From positions 1 through 64,000 of the forward strand of contig CACMJB010000005.1 of NCBI GenBank assembly GCA_902613915.1: DNA of 64,000 nt, written 5' to 3'. Shown one piece after another: positions 8,012 to 16,466 of this stretch. Source of the DNA: an uncultured Pelagibacteraceae bacterium. GTDB lineage: Bacteria > Pseudomonadota > Alphaproteobacteria > Pelagibacterales > Pelagibacteraceae. The notes beneath the pieces were generated by a model. The model had not been told where the DNA came from. It ran no database searches and saw only the letters and a list, made by a program, of their open reading frames with translations. How positions within the stretch are numbered: position 1 is the first letter of the stretch; every line of letters starts with the position of its first letter. The position numbers and the translations under genes are program-made.

Positions 8012-9919
8012 TTAACCTTTTCCTCGCCAAGGTATCGTTTTGTCGATTATCTTTCTAATTGTGATATCAAAAATCAATCCCAACATTCCCATTATAAATA
8101 TAGTGATCCATATTACTTCATACTGGAAATATTTTTTCGCGACATTTTCTACAAAACCAACACCTGTAGTTCCTGCTAAAAATTCTGCCGCAACTAATGT
8201 TCCCCAACACATTCCTGTTGCAACTCTTATTCCCGTTAATATTTCTGGCAAGGAATTAGGAAAAATAACGTGTCTTAATATTTGCCATTTGGATGCTCCA
8301 AGAGAATGCGCTGCATGTATTTTTGATAATTGAGTTCCTGATGCACCGGCTCGTGCTGAAATTATCATAATTGATAATGACACCATAAATAATAAAAATA
8401 CTTTTCCAAGATTGTCTATTCCAAGTACTGAAATCACTAATGGCGCCCAAGCTAATGGCGGAACAGGTCTATATAGTTCAATTAAAGGATCAAAAAATCC
8501 TTTAGCAAATCTGTTTAATCCCATAAATAATCCTAATGGAACTCCAACTATAATTCCTGCAACTAAACCAAGGAACACTCTTAAAAATGAGTCCCATATG
8601 TGACCAGTAGGAATAGGAATTTTTAATAAGTTAAAGTCTCCAGTGACAAAACTTAATACTTTACTTTTGAAATTTGGCTTAACTTCACCTTGTTCATTAT
8701 GAACTGGGTATTCTCCAGGTAAAATATCTGCAAACCAATCAGGTATTAAAAAACCAATGATCTTACTTACATCCATCATCTCATACCAAATCAATGGAAT
8801 TTGTTTGTAACCGACATTTGGGTTTAACATTAATGTAAATTTATTAAGCGTATCTGATGGTTTTGGAAGCCATCTACCTGAGCCTTGCTCAGAACAACTT
8901 GGGCCACTTGAAATAATCGTACCTGATGGAAACAAAAGAAAATCTACCCATCTAAGGCTGCCTTGTTCTTTTTTTTGCACGTTATCAAAATTGATTATTG
9001 ATGCCTGCATGTCATTTAGAGTATTAGGTGGAAATATACTTGCGTATTCTATTCTACGAGCAATCTTAAGGATATCTTTTGCTAATGAAGAAGAAATTTC
9101 CTCAGAAGCGCTTAAACTATCTCTATAATCTTTTATTTCTTTTTTTAGTTTTTCTAAGGCGGAAGTATATTGCTCATTATGATTTTTAAGTTCAAAGAAT
9201 TCATCACTTATTAAATTTAATTCTGCAGCTGCTGCTTGGAATTTTAAACCTCGCTTTGTTTTTGGAATAAAGGGAATTTCGATTGTATTTTCAATTGAGG
9301 TACTTGATGCTTTCCAAGAACCTTCTTTCTTAGCAGCTTCAATTCTCTCTAATTCTTGTTCAGCACTCTCATTGGGATAATCACTTCTTTTAAAATTCTC
9401 AGTTAAATTTATAATTTTTTCATTTATTAATTTAATTTGCTCTCTAGTCTCATTATTTAAAAGCTGTTCACTTGTTAGCAATGGAATTGTATTCTTTGTT
9501 TGAGAGACAAAGTTTAGTAAATTACTTTTATCTTGATTTTTGATCCTTGATTTTTTTATTTCAATAGTGATTTTGTTTAAATTTTCTGACTCAGTTTCTA
9601 TTACCGATGTACTCTTAAGTTGACGTTCATCTATTGGAAATAGATATTTAAGTGAGAGAAGAGACTCGTTTACTTTTCCAACTTGGCAAAGTTCATTAGC
9701 TGATTTTGGGAAAAAAGACTTAGCTATATCCCATGAATAATAAAGCCAAACTAATAAAAGAAAACTACTTCCAACAATCACCCAATGAATACCTCCTTGT
9801 GCTCTCTCAGGATTTCCAAAAACTGCATCGACTTTTTCAGTTCTAATTAATTTTCTTCCATATAAAACGCACCCTATAATTGCGAAGAAAAATAAAAATG
9901 TTAAAAAACCTGTGATCAT
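8012..9919 (-). CDS. tauC: TauC-type ABC permease with a large N-terminal extension
   Basis: A 635-residue protein, more than twice the usual 250-280 residues of TauC/SsuC. The C-terminal 210 residues are a normal BPD_transp_1 permease with several membrane helices and the EAA-type loop (HAAHSLGASKWQILRHVIFP) that docks on the ATPase. The first 70 residues hold two membrane segments. Between them lies a region of about 340 residues, charged and partly coiled coil (TREQIKLINEKIINLTENF and EQYTSALEKLKKEIKDYRD). If residues 1-66 cross the membrane twice, this insert would follow the second helix. It begins right after tauB. Confidence 0.85.
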   Translation of the reverse strand: MITGFLTFLFFFAIIGCVLYGRKLIRTEKVDAVFGNPERAQGGIHWVIVGSSFLLLVWLYYSWDIAKSFFPKSANELCQVGKVNESLLSLKYLFPIDERQLKSTSVIETESENLNKITIEIKKSRIKNQDKSNLLNFVSQTKNTIPLLTSEQLLNNETREQIKLINEKIINLTENFKRSDYPNESAEQELERIEAAKKEGSWKASSTSIENTIEIPFIPKTKRGLKFQAAAAELNLISDEFFELKNHNEQYTSALEKLKKEIKDYRDSLSASEEISSSLAKDILKIARRIEYASIFPPNTLNDMQASIINFDNVQKKEQGSLRWVDFLLFPSGTIISSGPSCSEQGSGRWLPKPSDTLNKFTLMLNPNVGYKQIPLIWYEMMDVSKIIGFLIPDWFADILPGEYPVHNEQGEVKPNFKSKVLSFVTGDFNLLKIPIPTGHIWDSFLRVFLGLVAGIIVGVPLGLFMGLNRFAKGFFDPLIELYRPVPPLAWAPLVISVLGIDNLGKVFLLFMVSLSIMIISARAGASGTQLSKIHAAHSLGASKWQILRHVIFPNSLPEILTGIRVATGMCWGTLVAAEFLAGTTGVGFVENVAKKYFQYEVIWITIFIMGMLGLIFDITIRKIIDKTIPWRGKG

Positions 9920-10718
9920 TTAAACTTCTTTTCCCATTATTTCTTCTTCCATGTTCCATATCATTGAAAGAATTTCTTCCCTTTTAGATACGAACTCTTT
10001 ATTATTTTTAATATCTCTCAAGTCTTCTTTAAGACCCATTGATGCGAAAGGTAACTTATATTCTTTGTGTATTCTTCCTGGTCTTGGTGCCATAACATAA
10101 ACTTTTTCTCCAAGTAAAAGAGCTTCTTCAACAGAGTGAGTTATAAGAATAATTGTCTTTCCAGTTTCTTTCCAAATTTTAAGAACCAAAGATTGCATTT
10201 TTTCTCTTGTTAAAGCATCTAAAGCACCTAAAGGTTCATCCATCAATATTAACTCTGGATCATTAATTAAACATCTCGCTAGAGCTACTCTTTGCTGCAT
10301 TCCCCCTGATAACTGATAGGTAGGAGTATTACCAAAACCTTTTAGTCCAACTATATCTAACCATTCATCAACTTTCTTTTGAGTTTGAGCAGCATCTTCT
10401 TCTTTCATTCTCAAACCAAAATTTACATTCTCAGCAACAGTCAACCATTCAAACAAAGCGCCTTGCTGAAAAACCATTCCTCTATCAACACCTGGTCCGT
10501 TAATTTCTTTATTATTGAGAGTTATTTTTTCCTGAAGTTGGTCTAATAAATCCTGCTGTAATATTTAATAAAGTTGTTTTTCCGCAGCCCGAAGGCCCAA
10601 GCACAGTAAGCAACTCTCCTTTTTTAATTGTAAAATTTAAATCTTTTAGAGCATGAACAGTTTCTCCCTTAGGAGTTTTAAATATCATGTTTAAATTTTG
10701 AGAAATCAGATTGCTCAT
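9920..10718 (-). CDS. tauB: TauB-type ABC transporter ATPase, frameshifted as read
   Basis: The ATPase that powers taurine-type import. The first 68 codons (from 10718) hold the Walker A motif GPSGCGKTT at residues 41-49, then run into a stop at 10512. The rest, entered one base later at an A6 run (10525-10530), reads [19 protein letters not shown] and continues with the Q-loop [10 protein letters not shown], the signature [13 protein letters not shown], Walker B LILMDEP and the switch histidine ITHS. Removing one A from the run restores a single protein of about 265 residues, the usual length. All catalytic motifs are intact, so an assembly error is a strong alternative to real loss. Confidence 0.85.
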
Positions 10719-10742
10719 AAAAGAACTATATTAGATATTTTG

Positions 10743-10781
10743 ATAAAAAAATAGGCACCAATAATATTGATTGGTGCCTAT
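10743..10781 (-). terminator. Hairpin plus T-run between tauA and tauB
   Basis: ATAGGCACCAAT (10751-10762) pairs perfectly with ATTGGTGCCTAT (10770-10781) across a 7-base loop. Read on the minus strand the stem is followed by a run of seven T (complement of 10744-10750). It starts 18 bases after the tauA stop and 25 bases before the tauB start. This is a textbook intrinsic terminator shape. Between a binding-protein gene and its ATPase, such structures commonly allow partial read-through and protect the upstream message, giving more TauA than TauBC. Confidence 0.8.
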
Positions 10782-10798
10782 AATTTTGCTTTCAAGAA

Positions 10799-11738
10799 CT
10801 ACGGTAAAAACTTAGTAGTTACTGTACCTCTTGGAGTGTCAAAACCTTTTAAAAATTTAGCAAGGTTTCCACTCTTCATAGATTTTTTTGTTTCTTTTGG
10901 CGTTAAGAATTTGAAGCCACTTAAAGTGTCTTTCATGTCAGCAACTTTCATTTCTGACTCTTTAGACATAGCTTTCATATCACTTCCACCTTTTCTGTAT
11001 CTCTCATTAGCTTCATGAGTTAATTCTACGAAAGATTTCAACATACCAGGATTTTCTTTCATAAATTTATTTGTTACAGAAACGATATCTATTCCCATGA
11101 TACCTCCAGCACGAGCTTCATCAACTGTAAGAAGTCTTTTTCCAACAGATGTAGCAGATTTAATAGAGTTACCTCCAAATAAACATGCCATTACAACATC
11201 GCCACTAACTAATGCAGCAGCACCTTCTTCAGGGTCCATTGCAATAATTTCCATTTTTTTTCTGTCAGCACCAACTATTTTCATACTTTCAGTGAAAACG
11301 TATTCAGCCATAGTTCCTAAAGGAACTGCAACCTTTTTGCCTTCAAGTTCAGAAGCATTAGCTTTAGTAATACCAGACTTATTAGAAGTAACACATGTTG
11401 TTCCTCCCATCCCGTATTCCATTGCAACGTCAACTAAACTGATAGGTGCTTTCGCCTTAACAGCATTAATGTAAGGCATTAAACCTTGTGAGTAAGAGAT
11501 ATCGATATCTCCTGCTAACATAGCATCAGTCATTGCTACACCGTTTGTGAAATTAGTCCACTTAACCGGTACACCAAGAGCTTTTGAGTATGCTTTTTTA
11601 TTCATGTCCTCAAGATTTGGAGACGGCCATTCCAAAAAAGTACGCAACTCTCACTTCTTTTGCAGCTGAGTTAGCTACTGTAGCAGTTAGAGTAAACGCA
11701 AATAAAATCCCAAGAACTGTGCTTATTATTTTTTTCAT
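10799..11738 (-). CDS. tauA: TauA-type taurine ABC transporter binding protein, frameshifted as read
   Basis: Periplasmic substrate-binding protein of the NMT1/TauA family. The ATG at 11738 opens a signal peptide (MKKIISTVLGILFAFTLTA) and KEVRVAYF, then the frame runs into a stop after an extra base in an A6 run on the plus strand (11634-11639). One base off, the protein continues LEWPSPNLEDMNKKAYSKAL, VKWTNFTNGVAMTDAMLAGD and KVAVPLGTMAEYVF to the end at 10799, about 312 residues in all. Without the shift the only starts in the long frame would lack a signal peptide, which a binding protein needs. First gene of the minus-strand operon. Confidence 0.85.
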
Positions 11739-11894
11739 AGTTCTCCCATATGGTTTGTTTAATAATAAGATTTAAGATTAAATTTAATAAGAAGTAAACA
11801 GAAGATTGGTCATGTTTGGCCATATTGATTTTACAACCAAAGATTGTATGTTATATTTCTTGTCAAACTACAACAATAGTCTACAAATTAAAAT
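11739..11894. promoter_or_regulatory. Divergent promoter region between tauA and the aminotransferase
   Basis: A 156-base AT-rich gap drives both arms of the taurine locus. It contains two near-identical direct repeats, TTGGTCAT (11806-11813) and TTGGCCAT (11816-11823), whose starts are exactly 10 bases (one helical turn) apart. Direct repeats of this kind are typical binding sites for regulators such as the GntR/MocR-type TauR, though no such regulator gene is in the window. The promoter elements themselves are too AT-rich for me to place. Confidence 0.35.
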
Positions 11895-13239
11895 ATGAGT
11901 TCATCAAATAGAACAAACATACCAAATTCCCTAAACGAGCATTGGATGCCGTTCACGGATAATAAAACTTTCAAAAAAAATCCAAGATTAATTACTGACG
12001 CAAAAGGAGTTTATTTAACTAATCATCAAGGTAAAAAAATGATAGATGCAAGTTCCGGATTATTTTGCAATCCGCTTGGTCATGGAAGAAAAGAAATTAC
12101 CGAAGCTGTTTCAAGACAACTAGAAAAATTAGATTATTGTCAACCATTCAATCAAGGTTATGGAGGATCGTTTGAACTCGCAACAAGAATTGCAAAGAAA
12201 ACTCCTGAAGGAATTAATAGAATATTTTATACAATTTGTGGATCTACTGCAGTGGAGACAGCAATTAAAATTGCTATTGCATATCATAGAGCAAAAGGTG
12301 ACTCAAAAAGATTTAGATTTGTTGGTCGTGAAAGGGGTTACCACGGTATGAATATTGGAGCGACTACCGTCGGAGGAATGATTAATAATGTGAAAACTTT
12401 CGCTAGCGTTTTAATGCCTGGAGTTCAACATATGAGACATACTCATTTACAAGATCATAAATTTGTAAAAGGTCAACCGGACACAGGAGTAGAAATGGCT
12501 GAAGATTTAGAGCGAATAGCAATGAACTTTGGTGGAGAAAATATTGCTGCTTGTATAATTGAACCGATTGCGGGATCAACTGGCACACTAGTGCCTCCAA
12601 AAGGTTACTTAAAAAGAATAAGAGAAATTTGCGATAAGCACGGCATTCTTTTAATTTTTGATGAAGTTATAACTGGTTGGGGCAGAACCGGTTCTGCGTT
12701 TGCATCACAAGAGTTTGGTGTTACTCCTGATATGATTACGATGGCAAAAGCTACTACAAATGGTGTAATTCCGATGGGTGTAGTTGCTGTAAAAGAAGAA
12801 ATGTATGATGCTGTCTTAGACTCATCTAAAAATCCAGAAGGTACGCCGGAATTATTTCATGGATATACTTATTCTGGAATTCCAGCAGCTGTTGCAGCGG
12901 GTTTAGCAGTTCAAGATATTTTTGATAAAGAGGACATTTTTAATAGAGCAAAAGAGATGTCGCCTTATTTTCAAGACGGATTACATTCTTTAAAAGACCT
13001 TAAAGAAATTGTTAGTATTAGAGGTTATGGAATGATGGGTGGAATTGAAATGAGAATGAAAGACAAACCTGGAAAGTCTGGCTTTCAAACTTTTAAACAT
13101 TGCTACGATGCTGGTGTTAATTTCAAAAATACTGGAGACTCATTAATTATAGCCCCTCAATTTATATGTGAGAAAAAAACATATCGATGAAATCATAGAA
13201 AAATTAAGAACAGGTATTACTAATTACTCAAAGTCATAA
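11895..13239 (+). CDS. Omega-amino acid/taurine:pyruvate aminotransferase, frameshifted near its end
   Basis: A class III PLP aminotransferase of about 448 residues. It begins with the family signature NEHWMPFT, then shows CGSTAVETAIKIA, GYHGMNIGATTVGG, the PLP-phosphate Asp in FDEVITGWGRTG and the Schiff-base Lys in TMAKATTNG. The family transfers amino groups from beta-alanine, taurine or GABA-like donors to pyruvate, giving alanine. Near the C-terminus an A7 run (13173-13179) breaks the frame. Dropping one A gives EKKHIDEIIEKLRTGI and a stop at 13237, flush with the ald ATG at 13240. Only about 14 residues are affected. Context favours taurine:pyruvate aminotransferase. Confidence 0.82.
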
Positions 13240-14352
13240 ATGATCGTTGGAGTTCCAAAAGAGATAAAGCTTCAAGAGCATAGGATCGGATTAACACCAG
13301 AAAGTGTAAAAGTTTTAATTGATAGAAACCACGAAGTGTTAGTTGAGAACAATGGAGGTTTAGAGGCAGGATTTACCAACGAGGATTATCTTAAAGCTGG
13401 AGCAAAAATAATAAATTCTCCTGAAGAAATTTTTAAAACTGCTGAATTAATTGTTAAAGTTAAAGAACCTCAATTAAATGAAGTTAAAATGATAAGAGAA
13501 GGACAAATAATCTATACCTACTTACATTTAGCTGCTGCAAAAGAATTAACCTTAGGCTTAATGAATTCAAAATCAATCTGTATAGCTTACGAAACAGTAA
13601 CCGATGATAATGGACGCTTACCGTTACTTGCTCCTATGAGTGCTGTCGCTGGCAGAATGTCCATTCAAGCTGGAGCTCATTGTCTGGAGAAAAATCAAAA
13701 GGGCAGAGGTTTACTTATTGGTGGAGCTCCAGGCGTAGACTCAGCAAATGTTGTAATTCTCGGAGGTGGAGTAGTTGGAGAAAATGCTGCAATTATAGCT
13801 ACAGGAATGAGAGGAAAAGTTTACGTAGTTGATAAATCAAAAAAAAGATTAGAAGAGTTACACAAACAATTCGGTGACAAAATTATCCCTACAGAGAGTA
13901 GCAAAACGGATTTGAAAAAATTAATTTCTGAATGCGATTTATTAGTAGGTGGAGTTTTAATCCCAGGCGCGGAGGCACCTAAGCTTGTAACAAAAGAAAT
14001 GATTAAGTCTATGAAAAGAGGCTCAGTTATTGTGGATGTTGCAATTGATCAAGGCGGATGCGTGGAAACAAGTAAACCTACTACACATGCGAACCCAACG
14101 TATATGGTTGACGAAGTTGTTCATTATTGTGTGGCAAATATGCCAGGGGGCGTTCCAAGAACATCTACAATGGCACTTAACAAAGCAACTCTGCCTTTAT
14201 TATTAAAATTAGCAGATCAAGGCTATAAAAAAACTTTAAGAGAAAATAAAAATTATCTAGCTGGATTAAACGTTTACAGGGGAAAAATTACCCATAAGGG
14301 AGTATCCGATGCTTTTAAATTAAAATATACTCCTGCTTTAGAACTATTATAA
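13240..14352 (+). CDS. ald: Alanine dehydrogenase
   Basis: A 370-residue NAD-dependent alanine dehydrogenase, full length. It begins MIVGVPKEIKLQEHRIGLTP with the substrate Arg and Lys, has VKVKEPQ, TYLHLAAAKELT (catalytic His), a Rossmann VVILGGGVVGENAA and the C-terminal ANMPGGVPRTSTMAL. It deaminates L-alanine to pyruvate, ammonia and NADH. Starting on the base after the aminotransferase stop, it would regenerate the pyruvate acceptor, so the pair acts as a net deaminase of taurine or another omega-amino acid. Confidence 0.95.
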   Translation: MIVGVPKEIKLQEHRIGLTPESVKVLIDRNHEVLVENNGGLEAGFTNEDYLKAGAKIINSPEEIFKTAELIVKVKEPQLNEVKMIREGQIIYTYLHLAAAKELTLGLMNSKSICIAYETVTDDNGRLPLLAPMSAVAGRMSIQAGAHCLEKNQKGRGLLIGGAPGVDSANVVILGGGVVGENAAIIATGMRGKVYVVDKSKKRLEELHKQFGDKIIPTESSKTDLKKLISECDLLVGGVLIPGAEAPKLVTKEMIKSMKRGSVIVDVAIDQGGCVETSKPTTHANPTYMVDEVVHYCVANMPGGVPRTSTMALNKATLPLLLKLADQGYKKTLRENKNYLAGLNVYRGKITHKGVSDAFKLKYTPALELL

Positions 14353-14456
14353 ACAAGAGTCATATTTTACTCATTTTGGGTCGAGTTAGTTTTTTTAAAC
14401 CCATTTTGCCCCTCATAAACATTTCAATTTTAAATCATTGTGATTTAATAATCATT

Positions 14457-14642
14457 ATGAGCACTCAATATAACTTCGACGTAAATAAGCAAGAATCTAA
14501 TTTTTCTAGCAATAGAGTGAAAGTTACTGATTTATTATCGAGAATGAACGAGGAAAAAAAAATTGAGAAAAAAAGAAATCTAGCTCTTGGTGTTGCGGCA
14601 GTATCAGCTGTAACAGTTTTTGGAATAATACTTACTATTTAA
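14457..14642 (+). CDS. Small single-span membrane protein
   Basis: I start at the ATG at 14457; the longer frame from 14376 begins in non-coding sequence. The 61-residue product has a polar N-terminus (MSTQYNFDVNKQESNFSSN), a basic-acidic stretch (RMNEEKKIEKKR) and one C-terminal membrane helix (residues about 40-61). It looks like an inner-membrane protein with a cytoplasmic head. I do not recognise a family. Its last bases overlap the end of the convergent DegT gene by 8 bases. Confidence 0.55.
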   Translation: MSTQYNFDVNKQESNFSSNRVKVTDLLSRMNEEKKIEKKRNLALGVAAVSAVTVFGIILTI

Positions 14643-15777
14643 TATAAAAATTAATCAATTTTGCAATTTTCTTTGCATCACTTATTTTCATTTTAGTATG
14701 AATTGGCAAAACAAGATAATTATTTTCAACTTTATCCATGTTAGGGAATTTTTTATTTTTTACAAATTTTTTAAATATTGAATATCTATCATTTCTAAAA
14801 TGAACTTGGTTGCTTTCTATAAAATGATTTCTTAATTTTTTTTGAAGGAAGTCCTTTTTTTTTAAAATTATCGTGTAAAGCCAATTTGAATGAGACACTT
14901 CTTTTGAGTGATCAACAATATGAATTTTCTTATTATCTTTTAAAAAAAAGTTGTATGTATTAAATATTTTTCTTCTTTTAGACCAAATATTTTTAAACTC
15001 TTTTATAGACTCTAATAGGAGTGATGCGCCAATATCTGTCATTTGATATTTGTAACCTATCTCTTTAATATCATTTTCCCAAGTACCTCCCTGCTTTGCA
15101 AGTCTATCTATTCCAAACCATCTAATTCTTCTGGCTTTTTTTAAAATTTTTTTATTTTTAAAAGTCAACATGCCTCCATCACCAGAGGTAATTTGTTTTA
15201 TTGCTTGAAAGCTAAAAATAGTAAAATCTGCAAATCTAGCTATTGGTTTTTTTTTATATAAAGCTCCTAGGCTTTGAGCTGCATCTTGAATTAATAATAT
15301 TTTATTTTTTTTTGCTATTTCTTTTAACTCATCAAGTTCACATGGTAATCCACCATAATTTACAAATACAATTGCTTTAGTTTTTCTTGTAACAAGTTTT
15401 TTAATACTATTAATGTCAATATTAAGTGTTTTAGGATCAACATCAGCAAATTTTATTTTAGCTCCAATGTATAAAAGTGGAATATTAGTAGCAGTACAAG
15501 TAAAGATTGGGCAAATCACTTCATCTCCTTTTTGTATATCAGCCAATATATAAGCCAAGTGTAATGCATCGGTACCAGAGCCAACTGCTACAGATGGTTG
15601 GTTGTCTGCGAATTTTTTTGAGAATATTAATTCAAGTTTGTCAACTAGAGGACCTTGCCCGACCCATCTAGTTGAAAAAACTCTTCTCAAAGCGGACATG
15701 TAATTCCTTGGAATGTGGGGATAAAATTGTGTTATGGATTTTTTAGTATCTCTTATTAATGGAAAATCTTTGAACAT
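14635..15777 (-). CDS. DegT/DnrJ/EryC1/StrS sugar aminotransferase
   Basis: A 380-residue PLP enzyme that transaminates keto-sugar nucleotides for surface polysaccharides. It shows GSGTDALHLAYILADIQKGD, DVDPKTLNIDI, QDAAQSLGALYKKKP, FSFQAIKQITSGDGGML with the PLP-binding Lys after the SF-Q-x element, and the C-terminal half characteristic of the family. It overlaps the small membrane protein at its 3' end and diverges from the methyltransferase at 15804. The exact sugar cannot be told. It marks the edge of the polysaccharide island. Confidence 0.85.
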   Translation of the reverse strand: MFKDFPLIRDTKKSITQFYPHIPRNYMSALRRVFSTRWVGQGPLVDKLELIFSKKFADNQPSVAVGSGTDALHLAYILADIQKGDEVICPIFTCTATNIPLLYIGAKIKFADVDPKTLNIDINSIKKLVTRKTKAIVFVNYGGLPCELDELKEIAKKNKILLIQDAAQSLGALYKKKPIARFADFTIFSFQAIKQITSGDGGMLTFKNKKILKKARRIRWFGIDRLAKQGGTWENDIKEIGYKYQMTDIGASLLLESIKEFKNIWSKRRKIFNTYNFFLKDNKKIHIVDHSKEVSHSNWLYTIILKKKDFLQKKLRNHFIESNQVHFRNDRYSIFKKFVKNKKFPNMDKVENNYLVLPIHTKMKISDAKKIAKLINFYIK

Positions 15778-15803
15778 GTAAAATAATTCTTATATATTTA
15801 TTT

Positions 15804-16466
15804 ATGTCTGAATTTAAATGGGAACATTATAACCTAAAAAGAAATAAAGAGGCAATTAAAATCAATAAATACAATCTAAAACATAAAGTTAACTTTCTTG
15901 AGCCGGGAGTTTACAAAAATATAAGAGATATTTACGCTTTATCAATATTGATTTCCAAAGGAAAAAAAAGAAAAATTAATATTTTAGATTATGGTGGTAA
16001 CTTAATGTCACATGTAAATTTAACCAATAAAATCTCTACCAAAAATATCAAATTTTACATTTACAATCCTTTTTCAAAAAAAAACGATCAATTAAAAAAA
16101 AAATTAAATATTTTTACTATTACAAAAATTAGCGAAGCAAGTAAGATTAAAATTGACTTAATTTATTTTGGATCAGTTCTTCAATATATAAAAAATCTTT
16201 TTACTTTAGATAAAAAAATTTTAAATAAAGCAAAATTTATACTTATTACGCATACTCCAATCACTTTAGATAAAAAAAGTTTTTTTGAAACCCAAAAAAA
16301 TGAAAAAAAACTAACTCAGGTTGTACATACGTTCAATTTTTTAGAAAAAAATATATTAGAAAAATTTAAATTAATATTTAAATCAATTAATGAATTTAAA
16401 TATTCTGGGTTAAAAAAAAAAAGAAAAAATGTATTTTCACTAAACCTATTATTCAAAAAAAAATGA
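15804..16466 (+). CDS. Putative methyltransferase, TIGR04325-like
   Basis: A 220-residue protein with a SAM-binding type motif, NILDYGGNLMSHV, close to the LDFGGSLG signature of the TIGR04325 family found in polysaccharide clusters. IDLIYFGSVLQYIKN fits the usual D-x-x-x-x-S-x-L-Q/H-Y post-motif. The product is very Lys/Ile/Asn-rich, and its base composition is even more AT-rich than its neighbours. The stop overlaps the start of the next gene. Function is inferred from motif and context only. Confidence 0.6.
   Translation: MSEFKWEHYNLKRNKEAIKINKYNLKHKVNFLEPGVYKNIRDIYALSILISKGKKRKINILDYGGNLMSHVNLTNKISTKNIKFYIYNPFSKKNDQLKKKLNIFTITKISEASKIKIDLIYFGSVLQYIKNLFTLDKKILNKAKFILITHTPITLDKKSFFETQKNEKKLTQVVHTFNFLEKNILEKFKLIFKSINEFKYSGLKKKRKNVFSLNLLFKKK

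Noticed and set aside
14353-14456. Terminator after ald (GAGT/ACTC and TGGGT/ACCCA hairpins)
   Set aside because: The arms are only 4-5 bases with long loops and no T-run placed properly. I see no convincing structure in this gap.
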